Part shown: one piece after another, positions 52,363 through 62,501 of the stretch | How positions within the stretch are numbered: the first letter of the stretch is position 1 | Layout of the letters: every line of letters starts with the position of its first letter | Assembly: GCA_016196755.1 (NCBI GenBank) | Contig: JACPXC010000011.1 | Location: forward strand, 1 to 64,000 | Direction: 5' to 3' | Length of the DNA stretch: 64,000 nt | Source: Elusimicrobiota bacterium | GTDB taxonomy: Bacteria > Elusimicrobiota > Elusimicrobia > UBA1565 | Made by a program: the position numbers and the translations under genes | Notes under the pieces: model-generated | The model's input: the letters and a program-made list of their open reading frames with translations, nothing else | Databases searched by the model: none | Told to the model about the DNA's origin: nothing

Positions 52363-53223
52363 CTAGTCGAGCGGGGCGTCCATGCCGGTCAGCTCGCGGA
52401 TGTACTGGCGCATGAGCCGCCAGTCCACGGGCTTGTGCAAAAGACGCAGGTACGGGTCGGTCTTGGGGACGATCTTCTGGGCCTCGTGGGGCGGCATCCC
52501 GGTGACGAATATGACCGGCATGTCGCGGCGCACGAACGAGGAAGAGCGCAGCTTCTTGAGCGCGTCGACGCCGGTGCCGAAACCGGGCATCTCGATGTCG
52601 GAGATGATCAGCGACAGCTTCATCCCCTCGGCCTGGATGACCGACTGGGCCGCGTCCTCGGCGCAGGTGACTTTGAACCCCGCCCCCTCGAGCTTGGCCA
52701 CCAGCATGTCGCGGATCAAGGCGTCGTCGTCGACCACCAGCACGTAGGTGCGCTTGCTGATCGGAGTGCCGGCGGCCGGCGGCGTCGCGGCGGCCGGCGG
52801 CAGTTGGGCCGGCATCGGCGTTCCCGGCGGCCGCGTCGCGGGCGGCGGCGTCGACGGCTGGGCCGGAGGCTGCGCCGCCGGCGGCATCTGGGTGGGCGGC
52901 GGCGTGCGCGAGATCGGGATGCCGATCTGGGTCGGCGTACGGAACGGGAAGGCCTGCGGCGTGGCCCCGGGCGGGCGCGGGGCGGGCGGCTGGGTCGGCG
53001 GGGGGGTTTGGCCGGGCGGACGCTGGGTCGGCGGCTGCGTCGGCGGCTGGGCCGGGGCGGGCCCGGCTGCCGCCGGCGGCGTACCCGTCCCCATCGCCGC
53101 GATCGCCTGCTCGATCATCGCCTCGGGGACGCCCTGCTTGAGCAGGCCGGCCTTCAGCGTCGGGAGAGGGTACTTCCCCCGATACTGGTTGAGATACGCG
53201 AGTACCTGCTGCAGCGTGGCCAT
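52363..53223 (-). CDS. receiver protein with helical head and Pro-rich linker
   Basis: A 286-residue protein. Residues 1-45 form a small helical unit (YPLPTLKAGLLKQGVPEAMIEQA), 46-150 a Pro/Gln/Thr-rich linker, and 158-280 a receiver domain with DDD, a phospho-acceptor in SDIEMPG, a Thr in FVTG and a Lys in HKPV. The linker suggests a flexible tether between the helical head, possibly a docking domain, and the receiver. It is the first gene of the regulatory operon. Confidence 0.82.
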   Translation of the reverse strand: MATLQQVLAYLNQYRGKYPLPTLKAGLLKQGVPEAMIEQAIAAMGTGTPPAAAGPAPAQPPTQPPTQRPPGQTPPPTQPPAPRPPGATPQAFPFRTPTQIGIPISRTPPPTQMPPAAQPPAQPSTPPPATRPPGTPMPAQLPPAAATPPAAGTPISKRTYVLVVDDDALIRDMLVAKLEGAGFKVTCAEDAAQSVIQAEGMKLSLIISDIEMPGFGTGVDALKKLRSSSFVRRDMPVIFVTGMPPHEAQKIVPKTDPYLRLLHKPVDWRLMRQYIRELTGMDAPLD

Positions 53224-53279
53224 TTCAGCCGAAAATCGTAGCGCGCCCTCGGCGGACCGGGGCTCGGCGATGCTCCTCT

Positions 53280-53308
53280 AGTGTAGACGCGGCCATCGCT
53301 TTAGGCAA
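53280..53308 (-). promoter_or_regulatory. promoter of the three-gene regulatory operon
   Basis: On the minus strand TTGCCT (53303-53308), 17-bp spacer, TACACT (53280-53285). The start codon is 57 bases further down, so this message should have a leader, unlike the leaderless genes. Confidence 0.55.
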
Positions 53309-53319
53309 TACCGGAATCA

Positions 53320-54530
<1,211 letters not shown>

Positions 54531-54534
<4 letters not shown>

Positions 54535-55586
54535 ACGCCCTCCTTGGCCCACGCCAGCGGCCCCTTCGGCCAGAACAGGCCCAGCTTGGCGGCCTCCTCG
54601 ACGTCGTCGGGGCCGGCCACACCTTCGTCGACGATCGCGCGCGCCTCGACGGCGGCGGCCGAGCGCACCGCGGCGGCTACCTCGGCCGGCGTCGCCGGCG
54701 ACTCGGCCATGCCGGGGAGGAACTCCTCGAGCAGGGCGTTGACCGTCCCCGGCGCGTTCTCGCCGTAGGCGTAGAAGCCGCGGCTGTTGCGCCGCCCGCG
54801 GCAGCCGCGCACCAGCAGCTTCTGCTGCACGGCCGAGGGGCGCAGGCGCTCCGGACGGCCGAGCAGCTCGTAGATCGTCTCGCCGATGTGGAAGTCCTCG
54901 AGCAGGCCCCGGGCGTCGATGGTCTCGAACGGGCCGGCCTGGAAGCCCGCCTGGGAGCGCAGCGCCGCGTCGAGCGAGGCCGGCGTGCCGCGCCCGGCCT
55001 CGAGCAGGCGCAGGGCGGCGAGGAGCCACGCGCGCTGGAGCCGGTTGACCACGAAGCCCGCGCGGTCGCTCGTGCGCACCACGCGCTTGCCCAGGCGCAG
55101 CGCCCACTCCTGGGCGCGCTCGAGCGCGGCCTCCGAGGCGTGCTCGTAGCGCACCAGCTCGACTAAGCGGCCGATCGTGGCTGGCGGCGGCACGTGCACG
55201 CCGACCACGCGGTCGGGGTTCTCGACGAAGCGCGCCGTGATCGAGACCGGCAGCGCGTCGGTCTCCACGACGATGACCGTCGAGCGCTCGGTCCGCGAGT
55301 CGATGCGGCGCAGGAGGTCCTGCTTGGCCTGAGGCGTCTCCGAGCCGCACTCGACGACCAAGTCGCAGCCCTCCAGACGCTCGAGCCGGGTGGCTTTCCG
55401 CATGAGGCCGAACGCGCCGGGCTGCTCGGCGCGCTGGAGGCCGCGCAGGATCGACTCCTCGGCGCGGCACAGGATCTCATCGGTGTCGTCGATGAGGACG
55501 ACCGAGAAGCCGGCCTGCACGCAGGCCTGCGCCAAGGCCGGGCCGAGGCCCGTGGCGCCGACGATGCCGACCGAGCTGAGGTCCAT
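54531..55586 (-). CDS. 3-hydroxyacyl-CoA dehydrogenase-like protein
   Basis: A 351-residue NAD-dependent dehydrogenase. The Rossmann motif is GIVGATGLG; the catalytic His is probably H131 ([15 protein letters not shown]), and the C-terminal dimerisation domain contains [10 protein letters not shown] and SRGFYAYG. The usual FFNP after the His is VPPP and the glycine motif is atypical, so the enzyme is divergent. Together with the downstream thiolase it could carry out the last two steps of a beta-oxidation-type cycle. Confidence 0.83.
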
Positions 55587-55973
55587 CTATCGCAGCGGCA
55601 GGTGCTCGCCGACGGCGGCGGCCAGTTCGGTGAGCTGTATCGGCTTGCGGAGGATCTGCAGGCCGGGTCGGAACTCGACGAGGCGCGCCTGGCGGTCCTC
55701 GCTCTGGCCGGTGACGAAGATGATGGGGATGGCCTTGGTCTTGTCGGCCGTGCGCAGCAGAGCGTCGACCGTGCCGCCGCTTAGTCCCGGCATGTCGAGG
55801 TCCGAGATGATGAGGTCTGGCGGCCGCTCTCCGGCGCTCCGGTAGAGCGCGGCGCCGTCGGAGACCACGGTCACCTCGAAGCCCATCTCGGTGAGGACGT
55901 CGCGGATGAACGACGAGCACTCGGGGTCGTCGTCGGCCACCAGGATGCGGCGCTTGCGGGGGGTCTCCTTCAC
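55587..55973 (-). CDS. stand-alone response-regulator receiver
   Basis: A 128-residue receiver. The GTG at 55973 overlaps the acetyltransferase stop (GTGA). D13-D15, phospho-acceptor D57 (SDLDMPG), T87 and K109 are present. It ends one base before the dehydrogenase gene, so it is embedded among acyl-CoA enzymes, an odd place for a receiver; this may be chance. Confidence 0.84.
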   Translation of the reverse strand: MKETPRKRRILVADDDPECSSFIRDVLTEMGFEVTVVSDGAALYRSAGERPPDLIISDLDMPGLSGGTVDALLRTADKTKAIPIIFVTGQSEDRQARLVEFRPGLQILRKPIQLTELAAAVGEHLPLR

Positions 55974-56554
55974 TTTTTCCTCGTCGTAGGCTTGGCCGGG
56001 GCGCGGTCGCTCCGCAGCATCCCCCAGCACTCCTGGTCGATCCAGCGGTTGTTGAGGCGCTTGTCGGCGCGCAGGCATCCCTCGTAGCGGAAGCCCAGGC
56101 GCTTGAGCACGCGGCGGAAGGCCCGGTTGACCGGGTCGAGCCGCGCCGAGAGACGGCGCAGGGCCAGCGTCTTGAAGGCGTGCTCGACGACCAGGCGGCC
56201 GGCCTCGGTGGCGTAGCCGCGGTCGGTGCGGCCGGTGCGGACCCACAACGCCAGGCGCGCGTGGCCGCGCTCGGCGGGCTGGAGCTCGTCGAGCGACGCC
56301 ACGCCGGCCAGGGCCCCGCCCTTGGCCTCGAAGACACCCCAGCTCAGCGCCGTCCGGGCCTCGGCCGCGGCACGCACGGCGGCGATGAAGGCCGCGGCGT
56401 CGCCCGGCGCGGGGTCAGGAGCCGCCCACCCCAGGCGCTTGCGCAGCGCCTCCCGGGAGTCGGCGACCGCCGAGCCGAGCTCGGCGGCGTCCGCCTCGGC
56501 CAGCGGCCGGAGGACGAGACGGCGTCCTTCGAGGATGCCTTCAGCCATGACCAT
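55970..56554 (-). CDS. GNAT-family N-acetyltransferase (RimJ/RimL-like)
   Basis: A 194-residue acetyltransferase. The beginning (ILEGRRLVLRPLAEADAAEL), the central GRTDRGYATEAGRLVVEHAF acetyl-CoA loop and LDPVNRAFRRVLKRLGFRYEG are typical of the RimJ/RimL branch, which acetylates protein N-termini or small amines. Substrate unknown. An alternative ATG lies at 56548. The start overlaps the thioesterase gene. Confidence 0.87.
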   Translation of the reverse strand: MVMAEGILEGRRLVLRPLAEADAAELGSAVADSREALRKRLGWAAPDPAPGDAAAFIAAVRAAAEARTALSWGVFEAKGGALAGVASLDELQPAERGHARLALWVRTGRTDRGYATEAGRLVVEHAFKTLALRRLSARLDPVNRAFRRVLKRLGFRYEGCLRADKRLNNRWIDQECWGMLRSDRAPAKPTTRKK

Positions 56555-56957
56555 GGCGTGCCCCGGCCCGGGCCTCGCGCAGGAGCCGCGCGAAGCGCTC
56601 GCGCGGCATGACGATCTGCAGGTGCGAGCCCTCGCCGATCTTGCGATTCTTGCAAAAGGCCTCCAGGCGCGTCCACACGCGGCTGCCGCGCACGCGCACG
56701 AGCGTGGCGGTGACCCGCACGCGCGAGCGCATGCCGGCAGGGGCCAGGTGCTTGGCCAGGACCGCGCCGCCCACCGCCTCCTCGTGGGGCTCGAGGTAGG
56801 GGGCCAGGAGCGCGCGAGAGACGGTCTCCATGTGGTAGACCATGGCCCAGGTCGAGTAGAGCGGGTGCTTGACCAGGCCCTCCAGGCGCGGCTTCATCCA
56901 GGTCTCGACGAGGAAACCCAGCTCGATGCGCGCCCCGCGGCTGAGTCCCGGACGCAT
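56541..56957 (-). CDS. hotdog-fold thioesterase (FlK-like)
   Basis: A 138-residue hotdog protein. The pattern of a Thr (YSTWAM), a Glu two turns later (HMETVSR) and a His in LAKHLAP matches the Thr-Glu-His triad of fluoroacetyl-CoA thioesterase-type enzymes, followed by RKIGEGSH. It may hydrolyse a short acyl-CoA, in keeping with the thiolase and dehydrogenase of the same operon. Its ATG overlaps the stop of the glycosyltransferase gene by one base. Confidence 0.78.
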   Translation of the reverse strand: MRPGLSRGARIELGFLVETWMKPRLEGLVKHPLYSTWAMVYHMETVSRALLAPYLEPHEEAVGGAVLAKHLAPAGMRSRVRVTATLVRVRGSRVWTRLEAFCKNRKIGEGSHLQIVMPRERFARLLREARAGARHGHG

Positions 56958-58312
56958 CAGGCGCCCGCGGCCGGGGCGGCCGCGCCCAAGGCGGCGTCGA
57001 GCAGGCGCTCGGCGCCGCCGCCAAAGTCCATCGCGCGCGCGGCGGCCTTGGCCCGGGCCCCCATCCGGCGCAGCTCCTCGCGATCGCTCAAGAGCCCGCC
57101 CAGCGCCTCGGATAGCCGGCGGACCCGGCCCCCCGCGTCGGCGTACGGCACCGTGCGCCCGTAGTCGGGACGCAAGGTCTCCGCCACGCCGTAGTGGTCG
57201 GAGGCCAGGACCGGCAGGCCGGCCTGCAAGCCTTCCACCACGGTGAGACCGTAGCTCTCGTGCAGGGACGGCGAGACGAACAGGTCGGCCAGACGGAAGT
57301 AGGCCTGCTTGGCCGCGCTGTCGAGGTAGCCCGGGAAGAACACCCGGAAGCGCTTGAGCCGGTCGGCGGCCCGGCGTACGCGCCGGCCGTAGGCCTCGCC
57401 GCGCATGAAGGCGGTCTCGCCGCAGATGAAGGCGGCGACCTCGAGACCGCGGCCCAGCGGGGAGTCCTCGAGCCGGCCCAGGGCCTCGAGGAGGAGATGC
57501 AGGCCCTTCTCGGGGGAGATGCGGCTCAAGGTCATGACCACGCGGGTGCCCGAGCGCAACTGGTAGTGCGCGCGCAGGCGGGCGGCCTCGGCCGCCACCC
57601 GGGCCTCGTCGACCGGCTCCGTCCAGCCGCCCCACGGCAGGACCAGGGTCCGGCCGTCCAAGGACGCCCCGCCGGCCTCGCCCTCGTAGCAGCGCCGCAC
57701 CGTCTCCGCCATCTGGCGCGAGGGCAGGACCATCAGGGCCGAGAGGCGCACCGCCTGGCGCTGCTTGTCGAAGACCAGGCGCAGGACGTCGGGGGCGCCG
57801 CGGTCGAGGCCCCAGCGCGCCAGGCGCGCGTAGGCGCGCGTCCACAGCTCGGGGCGGAACACGCCGCCGAGGTAGATGCGGTTGAAGAACTCGACGACGT
57901 CGACGTGCCAGATCGACACGATGCGGTAGCCGGCGGCCCCCAGTCGCTCGAGGTCCGGGCTCTCCGAGAGGTCGTTGACGACGACGACGGTGTCCTCGGG
58001 CGGCAGCGCGGCGCGGCGCTCGAGGACCCAGGCCGTCGTCGCCGCCTCGAACTCGCGGCAGAAGCGCGCGTAGCCCAGCTCCGAGAGCCGGGTCAGCCCC
58101 GGACCGGCGCCGGGGTCTGCCAGCTGGACGTAGTCGAGGCCCTCGGCGGGCGGCACCGGCCCTGAACCCAGGACGGCCAGGCGGACGCCGCGTCTCGCGC
58201 AAGCCCCGGCCCAGCGCCGGGCCAGCTGCAGGCCGACCATGGCCCCGCCGCCCAAGGGCACCCGGTCCATCGGGTAACCTAGGTGGCTTCCTATTAAGAC
58301 GACGTTAGGCAC
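56957..58312 (-). CDS. GT4-type glycosyltransferase
   Basis: A 451-residue GT-B-fold glycosyltransferase of the GT4 family. The C-terminal half contains the ExxxxxxxE motif in HESYGLTVVEG and a donor-binding stretch; the N-terminal half begins with a Rossmann strand (NVVLIGSHLG). It probably adds a sugar to a surface polysaccharide or lipid; acceptor unknown. The GTG at 58312 is preferred to an ATG at 58360, as the latter lies inside a palindromic element and a TATCAT box ends six bases before the GTG. Confidence 0.87.
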   Translation of the reverse strand: MPNVVLIGSHLGYPMDRVPLGGGAMVGLQLARRWAGACARRGVRLAVLGSGPVPPAEGLDYVQLADPGAGPGLTRLSELGYARFCREFEAATTAWVLERRAALPPEDTVVVVNDLSESPDLERLGAAGYRIVSIWHVDVVEFFNRIYLGGVFRPELWTRAYARLARWGLDRGAPDVLRLVFDKQRQAVRLSALMVLPSRQMAETVRRCYEGEAGGASLDGRTLVLPWGGWTEPVDEARVAAEAARLRAHYQLRSGTRVVMTLSRISPEKGLHLLLEALGRLEDSPLGRGLEVAAFICGETAFMRGEAYGRRVRRAADRLKRFRVFFPGYLDSAAKQAYFRLADLFVSPSLHESYGLTVVEGLQAGLPVLASDHYGVAETLRPDYGRTVPYADAGGRVRRLSEALGGLLSDREELRRMGARAKAAARAMDFGGGAERLLDAALGAAAPAAGA

Positions 58313-58318
58313 GAGAGC

Positions 58319-58324
58319 ATGATA
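58319..58324 (-). promoter_or_regulatory. -10 box of the glycosyltransferase operon
   Basis: TATCAT on the minus strand, six bases before the GTG at 58312. The -35 position (TCTGGC) overlaps the palindromic element and is weak. Confidence 0.45.
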
Positions 58325-58338
58325 TCTAATCTCGCTCC

Positions 58339-58378
58339 GGTGCCAGATAGGTTCCCTCAATTCCCTATGTCTGGCACC
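58339..58378. repeat. REP-like imperfect palindrome
   Basis: GGTGCCAGATAGG (58339-58351) and CCTATGTCTGGCACC (58364-58378) pair with a two-base bulge and a 12-base loop. The GGTGCCAGA/TCTGGCACC arms look like a repetitive extragenic palindrome; only one copy was noticed in this window. Confidence 0.5.
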
Positions 58379-58467
58379 GCCTTAGGACTTCTGGGCCCGA
58401 GACGGGGGGGTCTATTGATGGGCGAAATGCGCCCTGTTGGGCCCTCTTGCTCCCCTGGGACGATTGT

Positions 58468-58473
58468 TAACCT
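58468..58473 (+). promoter_or_regulatory. -10 box of the CPBP-HtrA gene
   Basis: TAACCT lies six bases before the ATG at 58480, with TTGCTC (58447-58452) as a -35 candidate at a short 15-bp spacing. Confidence 0.45.
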
Positions 58474-58479
58474 CGAATC

Positions 58480-61125
58480 ATGCAACGCTCCCTAGCGACC
58501 CTCTTGTGCGCGGCGCTCTGCGCCGGCCTCTGGCCCGACACCGCCGCCGCCCAGTTCGCCGTCAGGGGAGTCCGCGCCGGCGGCACGGTCGCCACGGTCG
58601 GCCTGCCCGCGGCCGCGGCCGGCGCATCGCTCAACGCCGCCGCCGCGTCCCTGGGCGCTCCCGCGCCGTCGGTCTCGCCGGCCCCCGGTCTCCTGCCCAG
58701 CCCGGTCGTCGCCGTCCAGAGCCGGGCCGCCGCCGTTTTGTCCGCGGCCGTTCCTTCGGCCGCGGCGGCGTCACCCGCGCCCCTGGCCGCCGCCGCCCTG
58801 CCGGCGTCGGCGATCACCGCCATGCTGCCCGCGGCCGCGCCGTCCGCCGCGCCCGTCCCCCTTTCAGTCGTCGCCGACGCCGCGGCTCCCCGGCCCGGGA
58901 CCCCCTCGGCGGCCGTCGCCGGCACGCTCAAGACCATCCGCCGCTTCGGAACCGGCCCGGCGGCCGCCTCGGGCCGCCTGTTCGAGAACTCCTCCGCGCG
59001 TCCGGGAGCGGTCAACCCCGTCAAGGTCCCGGCCGCCGTCGGCCAAAGCCTCGACGCGGCCGCGCGCGGGGTCAAATGGCTCCTGGCCGCGTCCCCCCTG
59101 GGCCGGCTCCTCCCCACCGCCACGGCCGAGAGCTGGGGCCGCGCCCCCCCGCCGGCTCCCGAGCCCAAGCACGCCCTCTCCGACGACGAGTTCGGGGGAC
59201 CGCCCGCCCTCAAGACCGCCTCCGACGGTTCGCTGCTGCACCGCGCCGTCGCCCGGCTGAGCCGCGACCTCGCCTACGGCGCCAAATGGGCGGTCTCGAT
59301 GTTCGGGATCGCGTCGCTCTTGCAGATCACCCTCAAGCCGCTGGCCGCGATGCTCCCGTGGCAGCTGTGGATCCCGCAGAGCGCGCTCGGCGCCTTCGGG
59401 CGCGTCGAGCTCCTCACGGGCTTCGGCCCGGCCGACGTCACCGAGGCCGTGGCCGAGGCGCCGCTGAGCTTCCTCGGGCTGGCCCTCCCCTATTCGGTGC
59501 TCGTCGAGGAGCTGACCTACCGGCTCCTGAGCTTCGGCCTGGCCTTCGCCGTCCTCGCGGCGGCGCGGCCCGCGGCGCTGGCGGCCGTCAAGTTCCTCGA
59601 TAATATCCCCGACCTCTTCGGCCTGCGCAGCGCGGCGCAGTGGGCGTTGGGCAAGCTCGCCGGCGTCTCGAGCTACGCCTTCCCTCTGGCCGCGTTCTGG
59701 TCCGCGGCCTCCTTCGCGGTCGCGCACTTCGCGGCCTGGGGCGTGGCCCCACACACCTTGATCCTGCACCTGACGCTGGGCGCCGCCCTGGCTTGGACGG
59801 CCTACCGCAGCCGCGGGCTCATCGCCCCCTTCACGGCCCACCTGGGCTACAACCTGCTGGCCATCGCCGTGGGCACGGCCGCGCCGCTGTGGCTCTTGCC
59901 GCAGTACGCCGTGGTGGTCGCCATCGTGGCCGGGATCCTCTCCGCGGCCGTCGCCTATTACCAGTGGCGGGCTTGGCGCAAGGACAAGGCCGCGGCCCGC
60001 GCCGCGGCGCTGGGCCTGCCGCCCCCGGTCCCGGCGCCGTTCTGGCGCCGCGTCGCGGGCCTCTCCGGCCTGGCGGCGTTCCTTGTCGCGGTCTCGGTCG
60101 GGACCTTCTACACCACCTCGCCCACCCCGCACCCGCCGACACTGCCCGTGGCGCTCCTCGGCAAGGCGACCCCGGCCGGCGGCCTGCCCCCGGGCGCCGC
60201 CCTCCCGGCCGCCGCGGTCCGCCCGACGATGACCGTCGAGGCGCTGGTCCAGAAGGTGAAGCCCTCCGTCGTCATGGTGCGCACGCCCACCGGCTCGGGC
60301 TCGGGCTTCATCATCTCGGCCGACGGCCTGCTCGTCACCAACGGCCACGTGGTGGCCGCCGGCGAGAGCCAGGACCACCTCGCGAACTCGTACTCCAAGG
60401 TCGTGAAGATCCGCTTCGCCAACGGGCGCGAGGTCACGGCCGCGGTGGTGGGCTATCACGCCACCAAGGACCTGGCCCTCGTCCAACTGCCGCCCAACCC
60501 GTTCGGCTGGCCGTATGTCCCGCTCGGCGACTCCGCCGTCCTCAACGAGGGACAGGAGGTCGCGGCGATGGGCTACCCGCGCGCCCTGCCGTTCTCGGTG
60601 AGCCGCGGCATCATCAGCGGCACGGACTTCCGCTCCAACGGCTGGGTCGACTACCTCCAGCACGACGCCGCGGTCAATCCCGGCAACTCGGGCGGCCCGC
60701 TCTTCAACATGAGCGGCGAGGTGATCGGCGTCAACTCGATGATCATGACCGAGAGCGGCGGCTTCGACGGCATCTCCTACGCGATCACCTCCGCCGACGT
60801 CCAGAAGGCGCTCGACCAGTACGCCACGGTCGGCAACATCTCCCCGGCCTGGCTCGGCGTCATCCTCGAGCGTTCCGGCGGCGACGCGCCGCTGGGCGTA
60901 CGGATCGACGCCGTGCGCCCTGGCTCCCCGGCCGCCGCGGCCGGGCTCGAGCCGGGCGACCTCCTCATCGGCCTCGACGGCGGCTCAGTGGCGGGCGACC
61001 CCGTGCGGGCCCTGGGCGCGCTCTCGGCCGTCCTGCGCTCAAAGACGCCCAACGAGATCCTCGCGGTCCAGGTCTACCGCGCGGGTGCCGTAATAACCCT
61101 GTCCGTCAACCTCGGCCGCAAGTAA
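58480..61125 (+). CDS. CPBP intramembrane protease fused to HtrA-like serine protease and PDZ
   Basis: An 881-residue protein. Signal peptide (1-24); Ala/Pro/Val-rich region (about 25-260); a polytopic domain with CPBP (Abi, type II CAAX protease-like) motifs E343-E344 and R348 in EELTYR, H416 (VAHF) and H454 (HLGYN); another membrane helix near 525-545; then a trypsin-like domain with H623 (NGHVV), D664 (KDLALV) and S737 (PGNSGGP); and a C-terminal PDZ domain (about 785-880). Two different proteolytic sites, one in the membrane and one in the periplasm, are joined. It may act in envelope quality control or signal-driven proteolysis. Transcribed alone. Confidence 0.87.
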   Translation: MQRSLATLLCAALCAGLWPDTAAAQFAVRGVRAGGTVATVGLPAAAAGASLNAAAASLGAPAPSVSPAPGLLPSPVVAVQSRAAAVLSAAVPSAAAASPAPLAAAALPASAITAMLPAAAPSAAPVPLSVVADAAAPRPGTPSAAVAGTLKTIRRFGTGPAAASGRLFENSSARPGAVNPVKVPAAVGQSLDAAARGVKWLLAASPLGRLLPTATAESWGRAPPPAPEPKHALSDDEFGGPPALKTASDGSLLHRAVARLSRDLAYGAKWAVSMFGIASLLQITLKPLAAMLPWQLWIPQSALGAFGRVELLTGFGPADVTEAVAEAPLSFLGLALPYSVLVEELTYRLLSFGLAFAVLAAARPAALAAVKFLDNIPDLFGLRSAAQWALGKLAGVSSYAFPLAAFWSAASFAVAHFAAWGVAPHTLILHLTLGAALAWTAYRSRGLIAPFTAHLGYNLLAIAVGTAAPLWLLPQYAVVVAIVAGILSAAVAYYQWRAWRKDKAAARAAALGLPPPVPAPFWRRVAGLSGLAAFLVAVSVGTFYTTSPTPHPPTLPVALLGKATPAGGLPPGAALPAAAVRPTMTVEALVQKVKPSVVMVRTPTGSGSGFIISADGLLVTNGHVVAAGESQDHLANSYSKVVKIRFANGREVTAAVVGYHATKDLALVQLPPNPFGWPYVPLGDSAVLNEGQEVAAMGYPRALPFSVSRGIISGTDFRSNGWVDYLQHDAAVNPGNSGGPLFNMSGEVIGVNSMIMTESGGFDGISYAITSADVQKALDQYATVGNISPAWLGVILERSGGDAPLGVRIDAVRPGSPAAAAGLEPGDLLIGLDGGSVAGDPVRALGALSAVLRSKTPNEILAVQVYRAGAVITLSVNLGRK

Positions 61126-61142
61126 GCCGCCGCCGGTTTTCA

Positions 61143-61148
61143 TATGAT
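61143..61148 (+). promoter_or_regulatory. -10 box of the second thiolase gene
   Basis: TATGAT ends six bases before the ATG at 61155; no clear -35 is seen. Same layout as the other leaderless candidates. Confidence 0.45.
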
Positions 61149-61154
61149 GGGTGA

Positions 61155-62501
61155 ATGAACGCCCAATCCCACAAGATCGTCCTCTGCGGCGGCTGGCGCA
61201 GCCCCATCGGCCACCTCGCGCGCTCGCTCTCCGACATACGGCCCGCCGACCTCATGACCCGGACCGTCGTCGAGACCCTGACGCGCCTGAACGTCCCCAA
61301 GGCCGAGGTGGACGGGCTCATCGTGGGCTGGGTCGGGCAGGACTTCGCCGCTCCCAACATCGCGCGCGTGAGCCTTCTGCGCGCCGGCCTGCCCGAGCGC
61401 TCCCAGGCCATGACAGTGCAGAACAACTGCGTCTCCTCGATCGAGTCGGTGGCCGCGGCCGCGCGCTGCATCCTGGCCGGCGAAGGCGAGCTCTACGTGG
61501 CCGGCGGCGTCGAGGTCATGTCGCGCCTGCCCTACACGATCGCCGGCTCGCGCGCCTCCAAGGAGCTGCGCTCGCTCGACACCGTCAAGGGCAAGTGGGC
61601 CGAGCTTTTGGCCTCGGAGTCCGTCGCCGTCGTCGACTCCATGGAGCAGGGCCTGACCGACCCCGTGCGCGACATCAACATGGCCGGCACCGCCGAGGTG
61701 GCCGCCCAGATGTACGGCGTCGGCCGCGAGGCCCAGGACGCCTACGCCCACGAGAGCTTCAAGCGCTGTCTGGCCGGCTGGAAGCGCGGCTTCTACGCCA
61801 AGCACGTCTTCCCGCTCAAGGACGGCGAGAAAGGGCTCGAGCAGGACGAATACCCGTTCCTGCGCGAGGACTTAGTCGAAAAGCCCCAGAAGTTCGCCAA
61901 GGCCCCGGTGGCCTTCGACCGCCCGGGCTATTCCATCGCCGACTTCTACCGCGACTACGGCAAGTACATGGACGGCAAGGCCATGCCCGAGGGCGCGCAG
62001 GCGACGGTGACCTTGTTCAACTCCTGCGGCCGCTCCGACGGCGCCGCGGCCGTCGTCGTCGCCACCGAGGCGCGCGCCAAGGCCCTGAGCCTGCCCGTCC
62101 TCGCCGAGCTCAAGGGCTGGGGCTTCTACGGCAACGACCCCGCGCACATGGGCGTCTCGCCGGCCCTGGCCGCGCCGATCGCGCTCAAGGCCTCGGGGGC
62201 GCGCTTCGAGGACTTAGACCAGGTCGAGCTCCACGAGCCCTTCGCGGCCACCGTGCTCTCGATCTTCAAGCTCGGCAAGGAGCGCTTCGGCCACGACTGG
62301 GAGGCCAAGTTCAAGGCCGACGCGCTCAACCCCAACGGCGGCACGCTGGCGCTCGGCCACCCGCTCGGCGCCACCGGCGCGCGCCTGCTCCTCAACCTCT
62401 TAGGCGCCCTCCAGGAGAACCCGCGCGGCCGGCTCGGGATGCTGGCCGCCTGCGCCGGCGGCGGCATGGGCGGGGCGCTGGTCGTCGAGCGCCGCTCCTA
62501 G
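61155..62501 (+). CDS. acetyl-CoA acyltransferase (thiolase, FadI-like)
   Basis: A 448-residue thiolase, longer than the one at 53320. The nucleophile C92 lies in QNNCVSS; NPNGGTLALGHPLGATGAR and CAGGGMGG complete the active site. Length and the HEPFAATVL motif fit long-chain FadI-type or trifunctional-complex beta subunits. No hydratase/dehydrogenase partner is next to it. Its stop shares a base with the start of the DUF2721 gene. Confidence 0.88.
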   Translation: MNAQSHKIVLCGGWRSPIGHLARSLSDIRPADLMTRTVVETLTRLNVPKAEVDGLIVGWVGQDFAAPNIARVSLLRAGLPERSQAMTVQNNCVSSIESVAAAARCILAGEGELYVAGGVEVMSRLPYTIAGSRASKELRSLDTVKGKWAELLASESVAVVDSMEQGLTDPVRDINMAGTAEVAAQMYGVGREAQDAYAHESFKRCLAGWKRGFYAKHVFPLKDGEKGLEQDEYPFLREDLVEKPQKFAKAPVAFDRPGYSIADFYRDYGKYMDGKAMPEGAQATVTLFNSCGRSDGAAAVVVATEARAKALSLPVLAELKGWGFYGNDPAHMGVSPALAAPIALKASGARFEDLDQVELHEPFAATVLSIFKLGKERFGHDWEAKFKADALNPNGGTLALGHPLGATGARLLLNLLGALQENPRGRLGMLAACAGGGMGGALVVERRS

